Source: a virus. Taken from it: DNA of 46,462 nt. The notes under the pieces were generated by a model, which was not told where the DNA came from, did no database searches, and saw only the letters and a list, made by a program, of their open reading frames with translations. The first letter of the stretch is position 1, and each line of letters begins with the position of its first letter. The stretch spans positions 1-46,462 of the IMG/VR virus record IMGVR_UViG_3300042453_003269; one strand, 5' to 3'. Below, piece after piece: positions 41,201 to 45,795 of this stretch. A program made the translations under genes and the position numbers.

Positions 41201-41952
41201 GCGCTCTTTCCGCAACTACATTAACATCTACAGTTACAACAGGAACAGCACCATTTACAGTTGCTTCCACAACCACCGTAACTAATTTAAGTGCCGATTT
41301 ACTTGATGGATTAAATTCTGCCACTGCAGCAACAATAAACACAATTGTCGCCAGAGATGGTTCTGGTAATATTACCGGCGCAAGAGTAGATTCTACAACT
41401 TCTAGATCAACCACTCATGATATTACTGCAGATACAAACAACAGATTCACACAAGGTGCATTATTCCTTAGAAGTGCTTCGCCAACGATTTACTTGAGAG
41501 ATACGGATCACAATGTATCAATGATTCATTGTAATTCTAATATTTTCTATGTTCTTCGTGGGGGAACTGATACTGAAACCTGGACCCAGGTCAATAGTGT
41601 ATGGCCATTACAAATCGATCTTACAAATAATAATGCTACATTTGGTGGAACCGTAACTGCATCTTCTGACGTAAGATTCAAGAAGAATATTAAAACTATT
41701 CAAGATGCTCTTGATAAGGTTCTCAATATGCGTGGCGTGACTTTTGAAAGACTTGAAACTCCTGGAACTGAAATTGGTGTAATTGCACAAGAAATTGAGG
41801 AAGTTGTACCGGAAGTAGTTACAACAGATGCAAATGGCCATAAGTCGGTCGCATACGCAAACTTAACTGCATTACTCATTGAAGCGGTCAAGGCACAACA
41901 AGTTCAAATTGATGAACTTCGTGGAGAGATCAAAAAACTAAAGGGCGAGTGA
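32224..41952 (+). CDS. Giant tail fibre protein with S74 chaperone, 3242 aa
   Basis: The N-terminus (VQLRRGTTAEHQVFTGAVGE, LTIDTTQDVAVVHDG, residues 4-40) matches the major tropism determinant N-terminal domain, a common fibre anchor. Ten 20-residue stalk repeats follow (217-416). A beta-helix entry (YYVSARNGDDSYDG, TIKKAAQLA, about 690-720) is separated by about 740 residues of Cys-containing modules from its apparent continuation (VCIIVEAGDYIEDNPILLYD, about 1466 on, to about 1725). A cyanophage-type fibre block (about 1960-2140) leads to GG-x-GY and H-x-GD modules (about 2255-2570), GGTGL and ADLLDG tail repeats (about 2730-3060), and a C-terminal S74 domain. The product probably forms a trimeric host-binding fibre, cleaved at its S74 domain. 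The following hairpin at 41973 may terminate it. Confidence 0.88.
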   Translation: MTKQVQLRRGTTAEHQVFTGAVGELTIDTTQDVAVVHDGVTVGGHYLVGTGFGSTVQQAIVNKSFIGIGTTSNTVNLNSTQVSGIFEFIVVGDSYFVGDIDARSLFVRSDPGVSREGTLSDTNPFFITGISTDNIRRGYNVSENVNNLIGVGATVTVIGINSIGISSAHSQVGTGSTLITFTNPFGGRTQLVYLNAYQSILEEVGIITSYSQDAFINSGIITAAGINTASINNVYINTGILTTAGIVNANINELFVNSGIITSAGINTASVNTIYINAGILTTVGITSARIDNLYVTTGIITGLTADTLLSSNAYIASGIVTNLYTTTLSASNLYSAAGIITNLYTTNISASNLYSAAGIITDLYGTNLSVNTAYVNSGIITNANITTGNINTANIDVGISTSFNIGTSSINRAYINVGVTTELHIQDTAWVNSAKINSGVVTSVGITSAAYINDLYYSVGFGTTGHLTNGWFDTVNVNSGITTSARVGFSTLDTAFISTSYTNTGFVTYFNATGVGTVQRLESFVGVITYLNGSDINYSGIATIGSLTVGIGNTDVIIDGDARITGVLTVGTASIRISGDDATITGVSTFISTRGEITNLVGANVQYTGVTTFNRVGVSTLTFVGINTQLGNQDKSVKIELSKSGIASNYTIVLPPNIGGAGQVLGIDPAGGGKLGFTTAGLYEARYYVSARNGDDSYDGKALPVRTIKKAAQLASFDSFQIPGQRYLDAGNLLESNKEFIKEESIAYVQFNYENIGVSTIFPDFNSSNWKSGIGSIVDAITYDVRFGGNSKSISVGSDIRGAGTYDGEEEPFIFAVDYVKFLAQYVINSQTPPTLYQTAVTQTFDFTLVQDPLNNNTNYFHRSKDARNLIIGNRQEIIDKSLASVAVGVGSTFFFPGEVETNPRSRYYDAYKLITINKQEIVDKSMASLAIGFPTGFYVPGPGIGSTTKDSRYYDAYRLIQINRDEIVATAMTAINVQYPTLWSSGVSSDKCQRDLGYFVDAVSTDVFTGGNNYAREFTGFYFVGVGTTSLAGEEQQTIYGFQQAGIQMRNAITNQLTNKNLGISSGPTTYTGTKVDAVGVANTTACTDVQNNITTLVGIVTAAIGAATTSGLPAVNLGNFDLNVIGFGTTAGIWKCARDTSFFVDAVSTDVFTGGNNYSRSFTGFYFTNVGAPLGNGLVGETAQSNYVFESARNLMQSAVTNQLNGRDLTITADSVTGFNTSPNSCANVRSTIAALTGIVTSSVAAGSTAGIGVTTNYGYFLVNSTYNVRNLTGISTLGIGVSSVGIGTTNVVGGRKCARDLGYIVDAIAQDVSYGTNQHTIYATKKYFNGAGTLVTNGVLGEETASVYAFRSLGTYAKRAVTNWLNYQDLSIINDVSVGSTNKNPNVCANTRSTIDSLVGILTTALLSGSLVGIASTSIGLTDCADVRSAIVNYAGIVTTIVGFGTALAPTLSLPQTQSKPVCIIVEAGDYIEDNPILLYDDIAVVGDNLRNTIIRPLNAGKDMFRVRNGCYVTGFALKDNVDAAGIPLLTWDYAVAFDDPTDPTTSRSGYATKTDKPIISRSPYIQNCSILSFLGANGILVDGSKVQSPNTPIIREEAEIPLLGEQPEQGKSMVAAAFTMVSFGGIGWRTINDGYAQVVSCFQIFCRYGSLTQSGGYLSITNSATNFGLFALRSTGFSQNSFAFDRGRIAATGTSGGLTTLKVVGLGRSDQDLYVARFFNNANQDVTQNFKASPITSEVIGTAVTTGGVVNVSSDTINITSHPFNNSDSVVYFGDEGVIPNRIIGGLVNGNQYYVKYIDSNSFQLTEDDALTRIVNLTSASTGIHTFQKNTFEFFSYSIIDRHNSYQELTLATGIGTTCNFVSGREITQTVVGGTAVGIAVTYSQTTRKLLVSVELSAGTRRNFAVSNGTTVLDLTDHSGTPIGVGVTVISGITTYWSTNSKIDSTLVGQSIQGVQNLPETYKLHWHRPSIINSSGHTWEYSGSGIDYNALPQNGGKTITKSEQVSERGGRVYCSGTNELGDFKIGDFITAFNRTGNIIFNNTVTIGTLDSIRLSLSGGVAIEEFSVDGGLGDNELGGPLNKRVSTQLAIRTFLNNRLGGFIDKSVSTNAIPNAIVQLNAIGQINSDLIPPKVSNYYRTPYNFGRLQLHNQIPSTKIGNGDTVVEPQSPYVLISDTYSQYIILNNSTVYNFLDGDIVYSVLNQGGVTGVVTSPPYIGVNTSLGITTNTGLSFPNVGYGTTGLVRGVALTLKNLSGGSGYSQAGIYTGVRFDIATGIGTGITGTITVSAAGTVQAVAINTGGRYFAVNDTLSVNDPTPIGGRSGGSNFTVQIASVETRLYVNLTSNVKFSPTTALPDYIADRNAVAISTNIGVSTSFSFTGTGIDVGGNVDFTNSRITSTFQPFGDGDVVKYTTTGTAVAPLIADTFYYVKKVGIGSYSLHTNYAATSASVVTLTASGTGTHTFTRTGIVTSTDQIVLVNHGYTQGDPVQINAAAGLGTLPTGLTTGYYYFVGSATTNTFTLHSSRNSALASSGGLILDQVPLGTNGSGIVSFTKQNVSFTDTVNTSGQVASNWAAVGGGDIDASNIISGVVNTTRLAASGTANNQTFLRGDSAWAKAVSSVGFGTTQPVQVFATSVDNAPNGVGINTYYGNLEIRLNRCLPTLDLYSTLGVAQFKTSTFNVGSDGQIQIKTSSAGGDVDAATLGGNNSSYHLDVTNHQGTIPITRGGTGLSAAPSDGALLIGNGTAYNLTTTPTLRGLLTTQSIAIGGNYDISFTTGTWTGEKAGKIQFSGNSLYLQFTTSLIGRNSSGTDVFSLGSTGNVTFNGTVSGTRLISTIATGTAPLSVTSTTEVTNLNSQFLNGLSASPTYTGGTANIVSRDTSGNFTAGKITLNGAGTTTAPHITFSGTTQNWIDFGTTGTAAPTFTNRSAGAKIVLNNAISASAADYAFGIESATLWSGVPTTSQSFKWYGGTTLAATLTGAGALTLVGALSATTLTSTVTTGTAPFTVASTTTVTNLSADLLDGLNSATAATINTIVARDGSGNITGARVDSTTSRSTTHDITADTNNRFTQGALFLRSASPTIYLRDTDHNVSMIHCNSNIFYVLRGGTDTETWTQVNSVWPLQIDLTNNNATFGGTVTASSDVRFKKNIKTIQDALDKVLNMRGVTFERLETPGTEIGVIAQEIEEVVPEVVTTDANGHKSVAYANLTALLIEAVKAQQVQIDELRGEIKKLKGE
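32872..33471 (+). repeat. Ten tandem 60-bp (20-residue) stalk repeats
   Basis: Residues 217-416 of the fibre form ten exact 20-residue units, each opening with x-x-G-I-x-T (for example NSGIITAAGINTASINNVYI and AAGIITNLYTTNISASNLYS). At the DNA level the period is exactly 60 bases; bases 33211-33248 and 33271-33308 are identical over 38 bases. After unit ten the motif continues with slightly irregular lengths. The pattern suits a repetitive trimeric stalk. Confidence 0.9.
35227..35271 (+). repeat. 45-bp direct repeat, copy 1
   Basis: These 45 bases recur without a mismatch at 35662-35706, 435 bases downstream within the fibre gene, and encode the VDAVSTDVFTGGNNY core of the helical module. 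The identity is higher than between other copies of this module, which suggests recent duplication or gene conversion. Confidence 0.85.
35662..35706 (+). repeat. 45-bp direct repeat, copy 2
   Basis: This is the second exact copy of the 45-base element at 35227-35271, in the same frame of the fibre gene and encoding the same residues. Confidence 0.85.
41656..41949 (+). other. S74 intramolecular chaperone domain of the fibre
   Basis: The last 98 residues of the fibre (3145-3242) contain SSDVRFKKNI, the S-D-x-R-x-K motif of S74 domains, with Ser3148 and Lys3153 in the spacing of the catalytic dyad. GVIAQEIEEVVPEVV and SVAYANLTALLIEAVK follow, as in the endosialidase and gp57-type chaperones. 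Such domains help the fibre trimerise and then cut themselves off on the N-terminal side of the Ser, here releasing about 95 residues. The final helix (QVQIDELRGEIKKLKGE) is coiled-coil-like. Confidence 0.93.
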
Positions 41953-41969
41953 AAACTTAACCTATAAAT

Positions 41970-41977
41970 TATAAATA
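41970..41977 (+). promoter_or_regulatory. Perfect late promoter for the neck genes
   Basis: TATAAATA matches the T4 late consensus exactly. It overlaps the 5' arm of the terminator hairpin starting at 41973, so initiation about six bases downstream (near 41983) would leave out most of that arm. A near copy, CTATAAATT, lies eight bases upstream at 41962-41970. Confidence 0.75.
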
Positions 41978-42004
41978 CCTCTAGAAGACTAGGGGTATTT
42001 TTTT
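41973..42004 (+). terminator. Terminator hairpin containing the gp13 ribosome binding site
   Basis: Bases 41973-41984 pair with 41989-42000 over twelve positions with one wobble pair and a four-base AAGA loop; the 3' arm runs into a T tract reaching 42004, directly before the gp13 ATG at 42005. The AGGGG at 41991-41995 is the only plausible gp13 ribosome binding site and lies in the 3' arm. The structure can therefore act as the terminator of the fibre gene and as a translational block on read-through RNA. Confidence 0.75.
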
Positions 42005-42835
42005 ATGGCGCAACCATCTAGTAGAGCGGAGTTGAAAGACTATTGCCTCAAACAACTAGGAAAGCCTGTTTTAGAGATAAATGTAGATGATGATCAGATT
42101 GATAATCTAATTGATGATGCAATTCAATATTATCATGAGCGTCATTTTGACGGTATCGATCGTGTATTTTTAAAACATAAACTTACTCCTGCAACTAAAA
42201 CAACTCTGGCTCAACCAGGTCCAGTAGGTTCTGCATCTACTTCTGGTAGTGTTGTTGGAGCTGGGTTGACTTCTCTTACTTACGTTGAGGGAGTTAATTA
42301 TCTTCCACTTCCAGACTCTATTATTGGTGTAAATAATATTCTTAAAATTAATTCCAGTACAATTTCTGACGGACTTTTCAATATTAAATATCAATTATTT
42401 TTAAATGATGTTTATTATTATGGTGCTTTAGATCTTCTCAATTATGCAATGGTTAAAAGATATCTTGAAGATTTGGATTTTCTTTTAAATCCTCATGCAC
42501 AAATCAGATTTAATAAAAAGAATCATAAATTATATCTCGATATAGACTGGTCTCAAGTAGGTGAAAATGAGTACGTTATTATTGATTGTTATAGAATTGT
42601 GGATCCTTCAGACGCACCAAAACTTTATAATGATTGGTGGTTAAAAAAATATCTTACTGCTCTCATTAAAAAACAGTGGGGACAGAACATGATTAAATTC
42701 AATGGTGTTTTACTTCCAGGTGGAGTTCAGTTGAATGGAAGGCAAATCTATGATGATGGAGTTGCCGAAGTAGAAAAATTGGAACAACAACTTAAGGATG
42801 AATACGAATTACCACCACTTGATCTCATAGGTTGA
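42005..42835 (+). CDS. gp13: Neck protein gp13
   Basis: The 276-residue product resembles T4 gp13 (309 aa) in its N-terminus, SRAELKDYCLKQLGKPVLEI followed by DDQIDNLIDDAIQYYHERHF (about residues 6-49), in NDVYYYGALDLLNYAMVKRY and in the C-terminal DWWLKKYLTALIKKQWGQN (about 215-235). Gp13 joins the head to the tail through the neck together with gp14. A short insertion with GSASTSGSVVGAGLTSLT lies near residues 74-91. The gene starts immediately after the T tract of the upstream hairpin, which also holds its ribosome binding site. Its stop is one base before the gp14 ATG. Confidence 0.93.
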   Translation: MAQPSSRAELKDYCLKQLGKPVLEINVDDDQIDNLIDDAIQYYHERHFDGIDRVFLKHKLTPATKTTLAQPGPVGSASTSGSVVGAGLTSLTYVEGVNYLPLPDSIIGVNNILKINSSTISDGLFNIKYQLFLNDVYYYGALDLLNYAMVKRYLEDLDFLLNPHAQIRFNKKNHKLYLDIDWSQVGENEYVIIDCYRIVDPSDAPKLYNDWWLKKYLTALIKKQWGQNMIKFNGVLLPGGVQLNGRQIYDDGVAEVEKLEQQLKDEYELPPLDLIG

Positions 42836-42836
42836 T

Positions 42837-44267
42837 ATGTCACCACTCAATTCTTATTTTCTTCAAGGATCTCCGAGTGAGCAAAGACTTATTCAAGATC
42901 TAATTAACGAACAACTTAAAATGTATGGACAAGACGTTCTATACATGCCTAGAAGAATTATTGGAGAAAATACGGTTATTAAAGAAGTCACTGCATCCAA
43001 ATTTGATGATAGTTTTCGCATAGAAGCATATTTGATGAATTTTGAAGGATTTAGTGGTAATGGAGATCTTCTTACAAAATTTGGTGTCAGAAGTAACGAT
43101 GAAATAAATTTAGTAATATCTAAGGAAAGATATGATGATTTTATTTCCCCTTTATTAAAACTATGGCCAGAAGATGAAAGAAAACTAGCATATAGACCTC
43201 AAGAAGGAGATTTAATTTGGTTTCCTCTCGACGAATCTTTATTTGAAATTAAATATGTTGAGGGTAAGAAACCTTTTTATCAACTTAATAATCTTTATGT
43301 TTATGAATTAAGGTGTGAAAGATTTGAATATGAGGATGAAATTATTGATGTACCAGAAATTGATTCTAGTGGTATAGAAATTAATGAATCAATAAAAGAT
43401 CTTGGAAACATTTATACTATTCAAATGGTTGGCTCTGGTGCAACAACTGCAGTAGCTACGGTAGGATTTGCAACTACCAACCCCAATTCTAAGTCAGTTC
43501 AATACATTGATCTCATTCATGATGGATCTGGATATACATCAGCTCCTAGAGTTTCAATTTCTACTGCTCCTGCAGGTGGATCAACAGCGACAGCTGTTGC
43601 AATTATGACAAGTAGAAGCGTAAATCAGAAACTATCTATCGATAGAATTCTAATTACAAATCCAGGTTTTGGTTATACTGAACCTCCAATAGTTATTATT
43701 TCTGGAGGTGGTGGATCTGGTGGAATTGCAACTGCAGTAATTAACACAAGAGTTCTTGGGGTTATTGGTATTTCTTCTGGAGGAGTTGGATATACTACTG
43801 CTCCACAAATTCTCATTCAAAGAACATTTATTCCATCAAGTACTGGAATTTCATCTAATATTAGAAATGCTCAGGCAGAACCTGTATTAAATTCAAATGG
43901 TGCAGTAGTTGCAGTTCGTTATTCAAATGCTGGCGCTGGGTATACATTTACACCAACAATATCCTTTACAGATCCTACTGCAATTACATTTGGGGACTAT
44001 GATTATAATGAAGTTGTTACTGGATCTAGAACAGGAACTACTGGATATGTGAAGAGTTGGGATTATGTCAATAGAATTTTAAAACTTTCTGTTGTTGATG
44101 GAAACTTTACAAGAGGTGAATCTATTGTTGGAGCTGCAGCAAGTTATAAAGTTTCCACAGTTCAAACAAATGAATTTTTGGATGCTTATGCAGAAAATAT
44201 TGAAATTGAAAATTCTGCAGACATTATTGTAGATTTTAATCAAAGAAACCCATTTGGAGAATACTAA
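42837..44267 (+). CDS. gp14: Neck protein gp14 with an inserted beta-repeat domain, 476 aa
   Basis: The N-terminal 170 residues match gp14: LINEQLKMYGQDVLYMPRRI, then FRIEAYLMNFEGFSGNGDLL, and GDLIWFPLDESLFEIKYVEG with KPFYQLNNLYVYEL, parallel to T4 gp14 [20 protein letters not shown]. The C-terminal tail (ADIIVDFNQRNPFGEY) also fits. T4 gp14 has 256 residues; here about 250 extra residues (about 189-443) are inserted between these parts. They hold four GG-x-GY beta motifs (DGSGYTSAPRVSI, NPGFGYTEPPIVI, GGVGYTTAPQILI, NAGAGYTFTPTISF), then a GTTG/RGESIVG motif. The same motif type appears in gp8 and the gp7-like protein, so the insertion probably came from a shared module pool. Confidence 0.92.
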   Translation: MSPLNSYFLQGSPSEQRLIQDLINEQLKMYGQDVLYMPRRIIGENTVIKEVTASKFDDSFRIEAYLMNFEGFSGNGDLLTKFGVRSNDEINLVISKERYDDFISPLLKLWPEDERKLAYRPQEGDLIWFPLDESLFEIKYVEGKKPFYQLNNLYVYELRCERFEYEDEIIDVPEIDSSGIEINESIKDLGNIYTIQMVGSGATTAVATVGFATTNPNSKSVQYIDLIHDGSGYTSAPRVSISTAPAGGSTATAVAIMTSRSVNQKLSIDRILITNPGFGYTEPPIVIISGGGGSGGIATAVINTRVLGVIGISSGGVGYTTAPQILIQRTFIPSSTGISSNIRNAQAEPVLNSNGAVVAVRYSNAGAGYTFTPTISFTDPTAITFGDYDYNEVVTGSRTGTTGYVKSWDYVNRILKLSVVDGNFTRGESIVGAAASYKVSTVQTNEFLDAYAENIEIENSADIIVDFNQRNPFGEY

Positions 44268-44294
44268 ATAATTATTACTCCATAATAACTTGTA

Positions 44295-45347
44295 ATGATC
44301 TCAAATTATTTTTATCACGAAATATTGAGAAAGACCATAGTATCTTTCGGTACACTTTTTAATGATATTAAAATCAAACATAAAGATAACGCAGGAGATG
44401 ATTTTAGTATCTTAACTGTACCTATTGCATATGGACCGGTGCAGAAATTTTTAGCTAGAATTGAACAAGTACCAGATTTAAAAAAAAGAGTTGCTATTAC
44501 TTTACCAAGAATGTCATTTGAAATGACAGGTATTCAATATGATTCCAGTAGAAAGTCTTCCACAATGCAGACTTTTAGGACTTTGGATAAAACAAATAAT
44601 AATGAAATGACTAAAGTTTTTATGCCTGTCCCTTATAATGTAAATATTAGACTTTCAATTATGTCTAAACTAAATGAGGATGCATTGCAAATTGTAGAAC
44701 AAATTTTGCCTTATTTTCAACCTCATTTTAATTTGACAGTCGATCTCGTATCAACTATTGGAGAAAAAAGAGATATTCCAATGATTTTGGAAAGAATTTC
44801 CATGGATGATCAATATGAAGGAGATTTTACTAGTAGAAGAGTTTTGATTTATACTTTAGATTTTGTTACTAAAACATATCTATTTGGTCCAGCGGGAAAT
44901 GGTAATGAGGCTATGATTAAACAAGTACAAGTTGATTATTATGCAGATACAAATAGAGTCAATGCTTCTAGACAACTCAGATATGTTGCGGAACCAAGAG
45001 CACTAAAAGATTATAATAATGATGAAATTACGATAATTGCTGAGGATATTGCAGAAGAAATTTCTCAATTTGATGTTTCCGATTCCACTGGATTGACACC
45101 AAATTCATATATTCAGGTTAATGATGAATCCATGTATATTCGTCAAATCACAGGAAATACTTTATTAGTTAACAGGGGTCAAAATAATACGAATATTGCA
45201 TCACATATGGTTGGAACTGCAGTTAACGTAATTAATTCTGATGATGATGAATTAATTGATCTGGATGATGACTTTGGATTCAGTGAAAGTCGTTATGATT
45301 TTGGTGATGGTAAAATTTATAGTACTACAAAAGGTATTGATGTATGA
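44295..45347 (+). CDS. gp15: Tail sheath stabiliser and completion protein gp15
   Basis: The 350-residue product contains QIVEQILPYFQPHFN (about residues 136-150), identical to T4 gp15, and the same order of surrounding motifs: NYFYHEILRKTIVSFGTLFN, ITLPRMSFEMTGIQYD, KRDIPMILERIS and GDFTSRRVLIYTLDF. Gp15 caps the top of the sheath and tail tube and joins the tail to the neck. T4 gp15 has 272 residues; the C-terminal extension (from about 254) carries a module FDVSDSTGLTPNSYIQVNDE, then NTLLVNRGQNNTNIASHMVG, of a type also seen in the gp7-like protein, and ends in an acidic stretch (DDDELIDLDDDFGF). Its stop overlaps the gp16 start (ATGA). No strong ribosome binding site is visible. Confidence 0.94.
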   Translation: MISNYFYHEILRKTIVSFGTLFNDIKIKHKDNAGDDFSILTVPIAYGPVQKFLARIEQVPDLKKRVAITLPRMSFEMTGIQYDSSRKSSTMQTFRTLDKTNNNEMTKVFMPVPYNVNIRLSIMSKLNEDALQIVEQILPYFQPHFNLTVDLVSTIGEKRDIPMILERISMDDQYEGDFTSRRVLIYTLDFVTKTYLFGPAGNGNEAMIKQVQVDYYADTNRVNASRQLRYVAEPRALKDYNNDEITIIAEDIAEEISQFDVSDSTGLTPNSYIQVNDESMYIRQITGNTLLVNRGQNNTNIASHMVGTAVNVINSDDDELIDLDDDFGFSESRYDFGDGKIYSTTKGIDV

Positions 45348-45772
45348 GTTTTGAAGACATTGATAAAGCTTTAGATATTGAGACTACTCCAATTAAATCT
45401 GAAATTGTTAAATCAGAACCTACTACAATTAAATCTATAGAATCTCTAGATCAACTTCAGAAAGATTATGAGTATTCTAGAGGTCAACTTTATTCAATTA
45501 TTGAAAAAGGTCAAGAGGCAATTAATGGCATTCTAGAACTTGCACAAGAATCTGATTCACCAAGAGCATATGAGGTTGCTGGGCAACTGATTAAAAATGT
45601 CGGAGATGTTACGGATAAACTTTTGGATCTCCAAAAGAAGATGAAAGATATTAATCAGGAACAAAAAGGATCTGCACCAACTAATGTTACTAACAATGCT
45701 GTATTTTTGGGATCTACTGCAGAACTTCAAAAGTTCTTGAAGAGTTCCATGAATCCAGATCTATCTAAATAA
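45344..45772 (+). CDS. gp16: Small terminase subunit gp16
   Basis: The 142-residue product fits the cyanophage gp16 form (T4 gp16 is 164 aa). An N-terminal FEDIDKALDIE is followed by a central helical region, LQKDYEYSRGQLYSIIEKGQ and AQESDSPRAYEVAGQLIKNV with DVTDKLLDLQKKMKDI (about residues 38-107), which matches the central oligomerisation domain. The C-terminal segment NVTNNAVFLGSTAELQKFLK is the usual end of these proteins and probably contacts the large subunit. Gp16 forms a ring that recognises the concatemer DNA and stimulates gp17 ATPase and nuclease activity. It overlaps the gp15 stop by four bases, so the two are likely coupled. Confidence 0.92.
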   Translation: MSFEDIDKALDIETTPIKSEIVKSEPTTIKSIESLDQLQKDYEYSRGQLYSIIEKGQEAINGILELAQESDSPRAYEVAGQLIKNVGDVTDKLLDLQKKMKDINQEQKGSAPTNVTNNAVFLGSTAELQKFLKSSMNPDLSK

Positions 45773-45795
45773 AAATAGGAAACTTATAGACATAA

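Noticed and set aside
36983-41285. Alternative-phase + strand frames within the fibre gene
   Set aside because: They lack ribosome binding sites and recognisable products, and the main frame is intact through all of them.
6361-41891. Many minus-strand open frames of 60-120 codons
   Set aside because: They lie wholly inside strongly supported + strand genes, give low-complexity products with no family resemblance, and follow from repetitive AT-rich coding sequence.
32224-41952. A diversity-generating retroelement, suggested by the Mtd-like fibre N-terminus and repeats
   Set aside because: The C-terminus is an S74 chaperone, not a C-type lectin variable region; no template/variable repeat pair with adenine-specific differences and no reverse transcriptase are present in the window.
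44263-44294. Late promoter before gp15 (ACTAAATA) with an AT hairpin (TTATTA/TAATAA)
   Set aside because: Only six of eight bases match the late consensus and the stem is all AT, so I do not list it as a feature.
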